From Coriolopsis trogii (lineage: Eukaryota > Basidiomycota > Agaricomycetes > Polyporales > Polyporaceae): a DNA stretch of 64,000 nt. The stretch is taken from the NCBI GenBank assembly GCA_020543525.1, contig JAHYIO010000037.1, positions 1,612,001-1,676,000 of the forward strand, in the 5' to 3' direction. Below are positions 46,588 to 57,669 of the stretch, in pieces (the first letter of the stretch is position 1; each line of letters opens with the position of its first letter). The notes below the pieces were generated by a model. The model made no database searches and was not told the origin of the DNA. It saw only the letters and a program-made list of their open reading frames with translations. The position numbers and the translations under genes were made by a program.

Positions 46588-47694
46588 ATGCTGTCGCTTC
46601 AAGTTTCTTCGCTTTTACTTGCTTGTACATGTGCCGTTGCCGGTGTCGCGATGGCCGACTTCATGCCTACTGCGCCTGGTCCAGGAGACACCTTTGCAGC
46701 AGACTCTGTGTGCATCATCCAATGGAACCCTGATACGAGCGGCCAGTGGACCAACGTTTCGATTTGTAAGTGTTGGCAAAGCACGATCCCTGTAGTCGCT
46801 CATGAACTCGACCATAGACCTTATGACGGGCTCCAACGATAACATGACACGGCTTGCGACAGTAATCTCAGGCCTGGATGGCAGCGACGATAGTCTCTCG
46901 CCATATAACTGGACATGTCCACACGTAAACCCTTATTCCAGCATTTACTTCTACCAGGTGCGTGGGGTGGAATGCGCCATTCCATGCAGCTTACAAACTA
47001 AACATAGTTCACCAACGGAGATGATATGCAAAACTCCAAGTGGACCACTCGTTTCACGGTCTGTGAATCCGATATGACGAACACAATGCACTCACTGACA
47101 GTTACGCACAACATACAGATCACCTCCCCATTGGGAGATCATGAACACCCGCCGAACGACACGCAGCCCAACGGAGACTACATTTCTTGGGGAGAGGGGC
47201 AGCTCGTCTCTTCCAGTGCCGGCTATCCTGACGGTCAACAGCAGACGGGAGACCAGGACAAATCCAAGCATGCAGACTATGAGGATACGGACCCGAGCTA
47301 CACTACGACACGTACGCATAAGCATGCCAAAGCATCACCTTCCGGCCCTGCCGATGCATCGACCTCTCCAGATACCTCTGACGCCTCACCTGCGACGCGC
47401 AGTGGCCATCGTCCTTCTCAGTCCGAAAGCTCGTCTCAATCTGGTGATGTGACAGACTCGTCCGTTCCGACGGCAAACCTCCCTTCTGAAGCTATGCAGC
47501 CTGCGCACACGCACCCTCGCTCTCGTTCAACGTCTTCCGCTCCTTCTGCCAGCACTATAGCTTGCTCCGAGACGGGTCCTGGCGGCTGTGACATGCGGGG
47601 CATGAACCTCGCCAGCTCTGGATGCGACAAGAGAGGCGATCTCTGGCTGAGAAGTGCTACTCTGTACTCGTTGCTGTTGGCTATGTGGCTGTAA
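46588..47694 (+). CDS. secreted Ser/Thr-rich GPI-anchored cell-surface protein
   Basis: Signal peptide MLSLQVSSLLLACTCAVAGV, then an N-terminal fold with SVCIIQWNPDTSGQWTNVSI spliced to YLMTGSNDNMTRLATVISGL and YFYQ joined to FTNGDDMQNSKWTTRFTVCE. This resembles the Kre9/Knh1-like Ser-Thr-rich GPI-anchored family of basidiomycetes. A roughly 150-residue Ser/Thr/Pro/His-rich stalk follows, likely O-mannosylated. It ends in a small-residue site and a hydrophobic tail (LRSATLYSLLLAMWL) fitting a GPI signal. Three exons. A cell-wall role is inferred. The last 168 bp overlap the antisense AP-endonuclease-like frame. Confidence 0.78.
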
Positions 47695-48903
47695 CGACAT
47701 CAGTACTGCGGTGGCCCTCTCAATGGCTCGACGCTCACATTCATGGGGCTCCGGCATATGACTCTGTGGTTGTGCTTGCATACCATCGGAAGCTCCACTT
47801 GCCAATCCAGTCATGTTCTTCATCGTGAGCAGTAACGGAGCGTGGTCGCTGTGCGCCCTCTCATCCTGATCCGTCAGGTAAGTGACATCGACGACGTGTT
47901 CCCTGAGAGTACTTTCCACCAATACGTAGTCCACCCTTGCGCAGTCCGCACCTTGCGGTTTCCCCTTCGCGAACCAGCTATAAGCCTTCTGGTCCGGATG
48001 CATCTCCCGAAAGATATCCACCAGGTTCGCCCCGGTGATGAACTGTTCCCTGAACTCCGCCCTCGCCAGCCCATGCGGATACTCCGTCCTCAGCCTCGGC
48101 ACGCAGTCCATCTCCGTGAGCGAGATGTTGAAGTCCCCGATGAGCACCAGCCTGAGCCCGCGCCGCTGCATCGCGACGCACTCCCCGAGGAGGAGCCGGT
48201 TGAACTCGCGCTTGCGCTCGTTCCGCGTCGTGGGCGACGCCTGCCCGAGCGGGTCCCGCCACATGAACTCGCTCCCGTTCAGCGCGTACACGTTCACAAG
48301 CGCCCAGCCCGTCTTCATCTCCAGCACGAGCACCCGCCCTTCCGCGTCCCAGTCGACCTCGCGCACCGCTGCGACCGCGCTCGGGTCCCGCACGAACGTT
48401 GTTACCCCGAAATGCCGCTGCCCGCGCGTCGCGCGGCTGAGGGAGTGGTACATCGTGTACTTTGGTCCGTCGGCTGCATGAGCCGTGTCGCTCTCGCGTT
48501 GTTTTGCCTCGCTTCGTTTCGAGCTTGAGCTTGAGCCGAGGCCAGTGAGTCCCGACCCATGCGTCCCATAGTTCGCGGCGAGGCGCAAAGCAGAGATCCA
48601 TTCCTTGTCCGTGTGACGCGCGCGGACCTCCTGGAGGCAGACAAAGTCCGGAAACTCGTGTCGGCGCATGAGGTCGCGGAGGAGACGGGGGTTGCTCCCT
48701 TGGACAACACTGGGCGTCGCATTTGCAGCAGCGCGGGCTTTGCTGCGGGGTAGCTGGAGGAACGGGACGGGGGTCTCGACGTTCCACGAGAGGATCCTCG
48801 TCAGCCCGTCAGCCTCTGCCTCTGTCTCTCCACGCGTCCGGGACGATGACGGTTCTTCGAGCTCGCGACTGGTCGAGTCCTCGCTTCGAGCACGTTTGGG
48901 CAT
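47527..48903 (-). CDS. ExoIII/APE-family endonuclease (AP endonuclease-like)
   Basis: Predicted DNA-repair nuclease of the endonuclease/exonuclease/phosphatase fold. A single exon from 48903 (MPKRARSEDSTSRELEEPSS). Motifs in order: ILSWNVETPVPFLQ (Asn), FPDFVCLQEVRARHTD (metal-binding Glu), VNVYALNGSEF, VLIGDFNISLTEMD (Asp/Asn), YSWFAKGKPQGADCARVDYV and HSDHAPLLL (catalytic Asp-His). The catalytic core ends near 47860, and the reading frame then continues about 110 residues with low-complexity sequence. That tail runs into the 3' end of the convergent GPI-protein gene. The usual AP-endonuclease residues are present. A more exact subfamily is not clear. Confidence 0.83.
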   Translation of the reverse strand: MPKRARSEDSTSRELEEPSSSRTRGETEAEADGLTRILSWNVETPVPFLQLPRSKARAAANATPSVVQGSNPRLLRDLMRRHEFPDFVCLQEVRARHTDKEWISALRLAANYGTHGSGLTGLGSSSSSKRSEAKQRESDTAHAADGPKYTMYHSLSRATRGQRHFGVTTFVRDPSAVAAVREVDWDAEGRVLVLEMKTGWALVNVYALNGSEFMWRDPLGQASPTTRNERKREFNRLLLGECVAMQRRGLRLVLIGDFNISLTEMDCVPRLRTEYPHGLARAEFREQFITGANLVDIFREMHPDQKAYSWFAKGKPQGADCARVDYVLVESTLREHVVDVTYLTDQDERAHSDHAPLLLTMKNMTGLASGASDGMQAQPQSHMPEPHECERRAIERATAVLMSLQPHSQQQRVQSSTSQPEIASLVASRAGEVHAPHVTAARTRLGASYSAGRRSGRR

Positions 48904-49390
48904 TCCGCGAGAAAAGCGAGGGATGGTGGATAGTTTGTGTGATGCGAGGATTTGCTGCTGCCGGATTCAAACGGCCATACGCGTATAACAACAGTTCATA
49001 CACACCCACCGAACACCTCCGAAGCGATAGAGCGAGCAGGGCGAAAGGCGTACTGATAGGAGCAAGCGAGAGAACCAGTTGAAGAGGGCTGCGAGAGCGC
49101 GACTGGACTCTAACCGCGCCCGCTCCATATCGACCTCCTAAACATCCCACGTGGTAATCAATGAGGTCATATATCCCAAACCTCGGCCAACATCAAGGAA
49201 CCGAACACTTCAGTAATACGTTGGAAACCTGTGGCTAAATAAGTGCTACTGCGAAGACAACAAGGAGGCAATTACACTAGTACCGGGATCATAGTATTCA
49301 TTTCAATCTATGCACGACAGGTCTAGGCACGTTCAGAACGAACGAACGATACACATGCGACAGCGTCCGCACGTCCGCCCCCACACAGCT
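48904..49390. other. intergenic between two minus-strand genes
   Basis: Promoter of the APE-like gene and 3' flank of the Zn2Cys6 gene. No ORF or repeat worth calling. Confidence 0.4.
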
Positions 49391-52383
49391 CTACGACACC
49401 GGACCACTGCGGATCTGGTTCACCAGACTCTCCCAATAACTCCAGTCAGAGCCATCCGCGTTCGGCAACGCGGTCTCCCCCATCACCGGTGACGTCGACG
49501 TCAAGTTCTGTCCCAACCACCCGTTGAGGTCTCCCAGGCCTGGGGTCGCCCACGGGAGGCCGGTCCCTCCAGGCTGGTCATCCACAGCAGGCCCCCCGCT
49601 GAAAATGTTGCACCACTGATCGAGCAGCGACTGCGCCGTCTCGTCCTCGCCCTGCGGACTCCCCGAGCCCGAGTGCGACACCGGACCGCTCTCGGACTGC
49701 TGCAGCTGCCGGACCTGCTGCACAGGAGACGGCCGCGAGAGCTGCTGGAAGGTCTGCCTGGGCGAGGACAGCGGCATGGGTGCGACGGAGGCGAACGAGG
49801 CGGGGAGCGTGGCAGCCCCGAGTGGAGGGTGCGACGCCGCACCGCGGGAAGTGGACATGATGGACGAAGGGGCCTGGAGCCCAGGGGCGTCCACGACCAT
49901 CTTCTGTTCGCCGGGCGTCCCAGATATCTGCGAGGACTTGTTCTTCAGAAACTCGATGATTTTCGTTTCCCTCCGCGTGATGTCATCCATGTCCGGGCCG
50001 CGTCTGTTGTGGCGGGAGAGGAAGTGGTCAAGGATGGAGTGCATGCGGTCAGCGTCCTGCCCCTTGGGATAGAGAACGAGGTAGATGCCAGCGATCATCG
50101 CGCCCTGGAACTCCCGGTAGGCACTGACGATTGGATCCCGACCTTGCCGAGTGGACATAGCGATGTAATCCTGGCGAATCTGGTGGTCCTTGAGGGCAGA
50201 CTCGAAGCAAGCATGACGAGAGCGGGAGTATTTGGTGCTGTCCAACTTTCGTAACAGATAGGGTCGATGCAGTGAGATCCGGACGAACAAGAACTCAGTC
50301 ACCAGTAGGAAACGCTGCAGAGGGATATAACTGTGTGAGTTGTCGAGAGAGGTATCAGGATCAAGGGAGTAGTAAGGCGGCAGATGCTCCTTCCACCTGA
50401 GCAGCTCATCGTCAAGGGCAAGGACATCCGCATAATGTCTGGGAGAGTGCACGTCTTGGAAAAAGTCGGACATCCTCCCCATGATGACGGCAAGCTGATG
50501 TCTGAGGATCAGGAAGGTGGTACGAGTAGGCTGAGTCAATGGTACCGGTTTGAACTTCAACTCGCCAGGCGCCTTTTCATCGCAATTCGTGGGCGGTCGT
50601 GTTGATGTGTAGCTATCGTGAATAGCGATAGGCCGCCCCAAGACGAGTGCGATTGAGCGATCTGCGTGATAGAGATTTGACCTTAACGAATTTGACCAAT
50701 GTATGAGCAAACCCGTTCTAGGCCAACCTACACGAACTGTACTCACCATATACGACGCCGTCGTTCTATCTGCAGTGGCTCCATACCCTGCGGTGATCGG
50801 TCAACACTCAATCTTGTATACAATTCTTGCTAGATGGAGAACTTACCATGTCTGCACCATCTCTGTGCAAACCTATTGCCTGTGCGGTTCGGACTGCGGC
50901 ACCTAGTTGACTCCATGACTCGGTCATTCGGCGATCAAGGACAAGGAAACGAGCGCTCTGAAAGAGGGTTGTGAGATACATTGGCGTGATCCTTCGTTGA
51001 AGGATACCCACCAGCATACGAGTCAGCACAATCTCGAAACAGTCCGGATGAATGGCTGCGATGATCAAGAGAGCACGCCGAGCTGTGTGTACAATGTCAG
51101 TGTTCCAATGACGAACAGTCACAGTAAGACGACTTACAACACCAGTAGTATCGAGAGCCCGCGGTATACCTTGTTTGTTCGTTGCCGCCTATACGGTCTG
51201 GGGCCAACCTGACAGAGATAGCTAGCACGACAAATAATAGCGGGAGGAACCGGATATTATTCGGGTTGGACAGGACATGCTCATTAGCGAGGAATGAAGC
51301 GTATAAAGCACGGAATTCGTGCTCTGAAATGGGATATCGAGTCCAATTTCTGGCAGCACAACGTCACTAAGCTATCGTGGAAGATTCTAGCGTTGGCACT
51401 TACATCGTGGTGAAATAATGGTCGATAAGGTCGTCACGCATCTTCTGAGGTGGCAGTTCGTCGTACATATTCTGTAATCGGTCGGTGCTGTATCCGCAAT
51501 CTCGCATTAGGCGTGCCAGGCGTTCAGACGCGGTCTGTTCCATAGGAATGAGAGTGGGCTTCTGGTCCACCTTGAAAATGTCGGTGGTCGATTGTCTAGG
51601 ACTATTGGCGGAGTTGGTCTCTGTTCCTGGACTAGGCACCATATTCTGCAACTGGATGTAGTGGACGATTAGGAGGCGAACACTCCACGAACTTCAAACT
51701 GACCTGCTCTAGGACGGCAGGGGCAGCAACAAGCCCCGCAGCACTCTTGCCATACCATCGGCCACTCTCGAACATACCTCCACTGGGATCCTCATCTTCT
51801 GCCTGAGAGCGATTTCCATCGTCCATGGGGGATAGTGATCTCCGCTTGTCATGAAAGGTGCCAGCGTCTGAGCCGGGAGTAGCATGTCCTTGCGACCAGT
51901 ACTGAGGGAGAGCAGTCTCAATGATCTGTTCCAAACGGGCCAAGCGAACATGGATGTCCTGATCGGTCTTGCCGGGGGTGTAGGACTTGCAAAGCTCTGG
52001 GACTTTGCGAGCGATACACTACAAAGGTACAATCAACGACCCTGCAGGGTCCAAAGCTGATGACATGCAAGCTCACATGTGAGCATGGAATTTGTCTGTC
52101 ACACTGAACGCGATGTGTCAGTAGCTTACAGGGCTCTCTCTGAGGCCTAATATACGCACCTTCTGTTTCCGACGATGACATTCGCCGCAAGAATAGCTGT
52201 GTCCAACACAAAGTCTTACTAAAGTAGCCCAACAATTTCCGTCACCAATATGGCTTGCCTGACGCGAGTCCTGGGTTTCTTGTGCGCACGGCTCGAGTCC
52301 AACTCGTCTTCAGATTTGCGCCGGACGGGCGTGAAGCCGCGGGGAGTGCCGTCGGGGGTGATGCCGGGTGTGTTCTTGGGCAT
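49391..52383 (-). CDS. Zn2Cys6 fungal-specific transcription factor
   Basis: Full-length regulator with DNA-binding and middle-homology domains. From 52383: MPKNTPGITPDGTPRGFTPV, then across introns SYSCGECHRRKQK, CDRQIPCSH and CIARKVPELCKSYTPGKTDQ. This gives six cysteines spaced C-x2-C-x6-C-x5-C-x2-C-x8-C. A coiled coil follows (DIHVRLARLEQIIETALP). The fungal-specific domain has RYPISEHEFRALYASFLANE, RFLVLDRRMTESWSQLGAAV, RTAQAIGLHRDGADM and LYHADRSIALVLGRPIAIHD. The C terminus is Ser/Gln/Pro-rich and ends SGPVS (stop 49391-49393). The first intron (52197-52258) uses a GC donor; the other introns I could place use GT. Target pathway unknown. Confidence 0.85.
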
Positions 52384-52767
52384 GCTCACGGCCGAACGAG
52401 CTGGCGCACAGCGGGGGGGTGGGGACGGAAAAACGATGGCTCGAGGAGGTCAAGGACAAGACGTGGGCGAGTCAAGAGCAGATTTCCAAGGCCTCACGAG
52501 TACCGTCTCAGGTCCGCCTTTGGCTTCGAAAGCGCTGCACGTGACCCGTTTGAACGCATCGCTGAGATTCAGAATGTCGTAACGGAGACTTGTCTTCGTC
52601 CGTGTTCGTCGCCTGCGATTGGCTTCGTCCGGGTCTCCATCTTGAGCACTTGACTTATTCCTTGGGGCTATCTAGGCCGTCCGTATCATCGTTGTCGTCA
52701 GTCTCGCGTACACACTCACTCTCCGCTTACCCATCATCATCCGGTCCGGTCCGTACCAGCCACAACG
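52384..52767. promoter_or_regulatory. divergent promoter region, Zn2Cys6 factor and MED17 genes
   Basis: 384 bp between the divergent start codons. Frames crossing it are not convincing as exons. No clear core element seen. Confidence 0.4.
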
Positions 52768-54977
52768 ATGGACGAACCACCCTGGAAGAAACTTCAACTG
52801 TCCCTCGAACGACCGTACAAAGACGACAATGGCGAGCCCCTCCCGGAGCTGCTGGACATCACTCCCGATGGCCAGCACATCTATCGTCCGTGAGTAACCA
52901 GCAGAGTCCTCCGAATACCACGCTCATACCACACCTTAGCCGCGAAGACCCGACTGCTGTCGTCGGCACAAATCTCAGACGCCTCTTCAAGGAACGAGGC
53001 ATTGACTTCTTCGACGCAGAGAAGCACACCCGCCCTACCACGACAGCAGAGAGTCGGGATGAAGCGGAACCAACAGATGATTCTACACCAGCCGGCGACC
53101 CTGCACATCCCGACACATCTCACCCAATGACCCCGGAAGAGCTTCATAGAATGCGCATGTCGCTTCTGCCGCAGCTCTAGTGAGTTTCACCCCCGGTAGC
53201 GGAGCGCACGAATTGAATTGACTGAGACGTAGTGTTGCATTTGGAGAGATGTGTCAAGCAAGAGACCTCCTTCAGCTGCTGCTGTCTTCGTCTATCCCTA
53301 ACCAGCCGACAACCTTACCACCTGCGCCCTTAGCAGCCACCGTCGTCAACAAGCCACCACCAATAGTGTCTGTCCAAGCGTTCAACGCTCAGCTCGCCAT
53401 CGGTGGCAAAGACAAGGCGCTCAGAATTGCAGCTGACCTCTTCAAGGACGCCGCAGAGCAGATGGAACAGAGCCGGGTCTCCGGGGAGAAGTACTGGGTA
53501 GACGCGCTCAAAATACGACGGGGGAACTGGGGACTCGTCCCTGCTCCTCTCCCTCTCGGGTCGGCTACCGGCAAAGGCGCCGACAAAACGTCCAAAGACT
53601 TCCTCGTCTCGTATGGCCTCGAGGAATGTACGTTGAGCGCCCATAGACCCATGTACGACCACGAATACTAACCGCTTCCCGTAGCACCCGCGCATTTCCG
53701 GCGACGCGCCATTGGGCGGATGTCGACGCTCGGAACCGGAAACTCGTTAGAGTTTCCGATGCGGCAACGCACCCGTCTCCGTGTCTCGATCACCCGTACC
53801 GCTCCGGATGGCAACCGACACACCACTCACAATCTGTTGTCCGACCCAGACGACGGCACCCTGGACGGCGCACTGCGCGCCGCACAAGCAGAAGTGGTCG
53901 AGCAGGAAGTGTTTTCCGCATTGATTAAAGAAGCCAGCAGCCTCCCGACAGCGTCTGCGGAAGTTTCGGAACGTCTCATCCTCATCGACGCTGCCCAGAG
54001 CACAGAACTCCGTTTCGAACTGGTGAGCAGCATACGTCCGAGCCCTCGCTGACTCCATCTTACATCTCGGTCACCCCAGGTGGACACCGCAAGCTTGCGC
54101 AACCAGGATGGCCACACAGACCCGTACTGCGATCTCGTCTACTCCCTCCTCCATGTATTCCTCTCCCGCGCCCACCGCGTCTCCAAAATCAGCCGCTTGA
54201 GCAAAGCGAACATCGCCCCCGCCCCCGCCACCGCGCCCCCTCCGATCCTCCAGCCCGTCATCGACATCCTCCAGTACCGCGAGTTCTGGGAACGCGTCCG
54301 CGAAGAGATCGACAGAGTCGTCGCCGCCCTCCGCCTCGCCGGTGTCCCGACAAAGGTCCACTACGACCCCATCGCGGATAGCGGCGACGTGCTCGTGGCC
54401 TCCATTCAGAGCGAGAAGCCCTCTTCTGTGGGCGGTGACGCCTTGCTGCGCATCGACAACAGGTCAGGAATATATTCACTCGAGGCGTCTTCACGCTGAC
54501 ACGTGCACCTTTTTCGTAACACCAGACACACACTGAGGTTCACCACAGCCTCGCCATCAACCTTGATAGTCCACCTCCCCCAAGCGACGCTACCTGTCGC
54601 CTCCATATCCCAACTAAGTCAACTACTCGTCGACGAGATCAGCAGTCGGCTTCTTAGTCGGATATGTGAGATTGGCACAGAGCTTTGTGAAAGAGTGAAT
54701 GGCACTTGGTTCGTAGACCTGCTTAGCGGTAGAAGCGTGGGGAGGTGGCAGGGTTGCATACTGTAAGTCACAGATCCCCATTCACTCGAGCTATAGTCCT
54801 CACATAATCACCAACAGCAACTTTCAGATCAATTTTGCCGGCGATACAATATCTTGTTCTGCCTCCAGGCCCGGTCGCGACAACCGACCGGCGCACATAG
54901 AGGCATATCGGCCAGGCGGCCAACTCTCACTCTTCGAATGGGTGCAACATACCATCGAGTCGTCACTTGGACGGTAG
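52768..54977 (+). CDS. MED17: Mediator complex subunit 17 (Srb4)
   Basis: Core head-module subunit of Mediator, needed for RNA polymerase II transcription. From 52768: MDEPPWKKLQLSLERPYKDD, then LLDITPDGQHIYRP spliced to REDPTAVVGTNLRRLFKERG. The middle has EMCQARDLLQLLLSS and YWVDALKIRRGNWGLVPAPL, then SYGLEESPAHFRRRAIGRMS, the conserved W..L..R.R.NW.L pattern of Med17. The C-terminal exons give PILQPVIDILQYREFWERVR and GSFEW-like SLFEWVQHTIESSLGR (stop 54975-54977). Six or more introns. About 650 aa, as expected. Known from the family to contact RNA polymerase II and TFIIH through the head module. Confidence 0.88.
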
Positions 54978-55138
54978 CAGTTGCACATCGATGTCATCCA
55001 ATGGATTGTGGATGCAAGCAGGTGTATGATGCAGAGATAGCATGGCGATGGCATGGCCTACATTTTTGGTCATAGGCGGCGTAGAGGTAAGCGTAGAGTG
55101 ATACATGCGAAGGTGGACCCGACAACGATAGCAATAGT

Positions 55139-56246
55139 CTACTCGTCGGCGTGCTCGGCCTGGAAGGCCTCGATCTTCTCCTGGATGCGCGCCTTGCGCT
55201 GCTCGAGAGTGAGCTTGGGTGTCCTGTACTTTTTGCTCTCCGCAGCCCAGTCCTGCGTCTTCTCTGAGGGCTTGAAAGTGGGGTCCTCGCGAATGGCAGC
55301 GTACGCATTCTGGTAAATTTCCTCAATATCCTCGGAGCCGACACCGTCCGCAAGGTAGGTCGAGAACTGCTTCTTGAAGCTGCAGAGGACTGCGTTAGAG
55401 ACAGGTATCACAATGATTGATGAAAACGCACCGTTCATCATCTTCCTCCTCAAGAGACTCCATGTACTCCGCGACATGTCCACCGAAGATGTACTTCTTT
55501 AGGACCTCCGCGTCAAGCTCCTTAGATTCAGGGTCGTATCCGGGGAAACGCTTGTCGTTGTGAGGGATGAAGATACCGCCGTCGCTGGCACCCTTGAGGG
55601 CACCAAACACACGAGAACCAGTCGACGTGCGCTTGAGACCGACATCAAGGTAGCACTTGAAGGGGCGGGGCTCGTCCTCGCCATCAAGCTGCTCAGTCAT
55701 GGTGAGGGTACCATCAGGCTCAGCAACACCCTCGTACTTGTCCGCGAGGCCAAGCTTGGTGAGGGCACGACGGGCGCAGAGGAGGCCGGTAGCGTAGGCT
55801 ATGGCGCCATTACATCAGGAGAGTATGGTCTTCACCAAGGATACGACATACCAGCAGTCCAGTTCGTGAGACCGTGGTTGATGCCATAGCGGGGGAGCTC
55901 CTTCGAACGCGCAGCGGTAAGGACGAAGTCACCCTGGAGGCGGGCGTACACAATCTGGACGATAACTTCACGGTTCGTGAAGCGGACAACCAAACGGTAC
56001 TTGGGGGCGTTGCTATCATGCTTGTCAGTTGTGCCCGTGGTGCGGATAGTCGCCCTACGTACTACTTGTTCTTCGCCTGGGTCACCAACCGCTTGCGGGC
56101 ATAGTCTGTGCGTCGAGATTAGGACGTGTGCTTGTCCATACTAGAGTGAATCACATACAATCGGTCTTGCCCTCACGGCGACGGCGGTACTTGACCTGGA
56201 AACGAGAGAAGTACGCGTCGGACTTGACCTTCTTGACGAACGGCAT
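55139..56246 (-). CDS. RPL5: 60S ribosomal protein L5 (uL18)
   Basis: Binds 5S rRNA with L11 in the central protuberance of the large subunit. From 56246: [60 protein letters not shown] and [20 protein letters not shown], then [20 protein letters not shown] across an intron. Further pieces are [20 protein letters not shown] and [20 protein letters not shown]. It ends [18 protein letters not shown] (stop 55139-55141). About 300 aa, with four introns visible. I looked in the introns for obvious snoRNA boxes and could not confirm any. Confidence 0.95.
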
Positions 56247-56644
56247 CTGCAACGAATTTGCGAAGTTAGTGTCAAGTCGGCTTTACATCCAGAGCTATCC
56301 ATCGCCATCCATCCTGTCTCGACCCTCTCCGTGATGCCATACGTTTCTAAATGGTAGACCATACGCAACAACGCCTCCCTGCACCATTACGAGACACTCA
56401 CCTTGGGGAACGGGGGTCTTGAGGAGGGGGCTGGGGTTCGTTGACGGCGCGTAGTCTCGAAATGCGGGATGGGTGGGCGTCAGGACCCCAAACACACCAC
56501 GTGGGTTCCGGAGTCCGGGGGTCGTCCTATGCCCTGGCTCCAGCCCCCGAAGGTTCCCTGCCGCACTCGCTCGTTGCTCTCGACGTCCACCTCTCCCTCC
56601 CGGCTTTTCTCCTCTTCGTGGTGCTCCGCGCAATAGCTGTCAAT
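56247..56644. promoter_or_regulatory. divergent promoter region, RPL5 and RBM42 genes
   Basis: 398 bp between divergent starts. It is GC-rich with CTCTCC/CTCTTC pyrimidine blocks just before the plus-strand ATG, a feature of strongly expressed fungal genes. Confidence 0.4.
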
Positions 56645-57453
56645 ATGGATCCGTACTCTGCGCAGAACTATTACCAGCAATATCAGTACCAGCAGCAATC
56701 TGATGTCAACCCGTACCATCAGCCCTATGCGGGTCCTATGTATCCGATTCCTGGCTCGTCCACTTCAGCGCACACTGCCCCTGTACCTGCCAATGCCTAT
56801 GAATACGATGTTGGAATCGTCGCTCAGCAGAGTGTGTACGTTCCAGGTGCCATGATTGACAAGCGGGGCGGCGCGGGAGGTAAATTGGCCAAGGGTGGCA
56901 AGCGTACGACCGTCCTCCGCAAAGGCGGAGGCAAGGTCTGGGAGGATCAAACCTTGCTAGAGTGGAATCCATGTGAGTGCGATGTACTTTCTCGTGCCTA
57001 GCCGTTCCATAACCATACTTGTAGCTTGGTTCCGACTGTTCGTAGGAGATCTGAGTAATGATGTGTCTGACGATGTCCTGTCCAATGCTTTCAACAAGTA
57101 TGCGTCCTTCCAAAAGGCGCGGGTAATCAGGGACAGGTTGAGCGGGAAGGTGAGCATATGCTTTCTCGTCTCCAGCCAATAGGCCACTTACGAAGACATT
57201 TCAGGCGAAGTTTGGGTTTGTCGCCTTTTCCGATCCAGAAGACTTTTTGAAGGCTTGGAAGGAAATGGACGGTGAGTTACTTAGTCTGGCGTCAAGGTAT
57301 CTCCGCTGATATGTCTATGCAGGCAAATACGTCGGCAATCGTCCAATCAAGCTTAAGAAGGCTGACAACGCCATTAATCCTGTCGAAATTGGACATCGTA
57401 AGGCGAAGCAACTGGAGAAGGAGCTGAAGAAGAATCGTCATAAGCCCTACTAG
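56645..57453 (+). CDS. RBM42: RBM42-type RRM protein
   Basis: RNA-binding protein linked to pre-mRNA splicing and hnRNP K in animals. From 56645: MDPYSAQNYYQQYQYQQQSD, a Gln/Tyr-rich start. A basic linker (KLAKGGKRTTVLRKGGGKVW) and EDQTLLEWNP are spliced to SWFRLFVGDLSNDVSDDVLS, holding RNP2 (LFVGDL). The next exon has KARVIRDRLSGK, then AKFGFVAFSDPEDFLKAWKE (RNP1, GFVAF). The end is VGNRPIKLKKADNAINPVEI then KQLEKELKKNRHKPY (stop 57451-57453). The W(E)D.(T/S)L.EW(N/D)..WFR linker before the RRM is the RBM42 hallmark. Four exons. Confidence 0.9.
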
Positions 57454-57669
57454 ATGTAGTAGCTTTGACTGGAGTGTGTTATGTCTGTGTTGATAGAGTA
57501 TATGTACGATTGGTGGCCTTCGTAATGAATTCTATCTTTATTGCGCATTATACTGTCTGGACGGTCTGCTGCCGTAGGCGCCTGACGTTCAAGACGCGCT
57601 CGCCGAGCTCATTCCAGCTTGGACTTCTGCCCCCACCTGCTTCTTGTCTACTACCCCCTCGAGTCAAAC

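Noticed and set aside
47842..48528. A 228-codon plus-strand frame
   Set aside because: Antisense to the AP-endonuclease-like gene, which carries all catalytic motifs.
55380..55440. A possible intron-encoded snoRNA in RPL5
   Set aside because: The introns are short and I could not find convincing C/D or H/ACA boxes.
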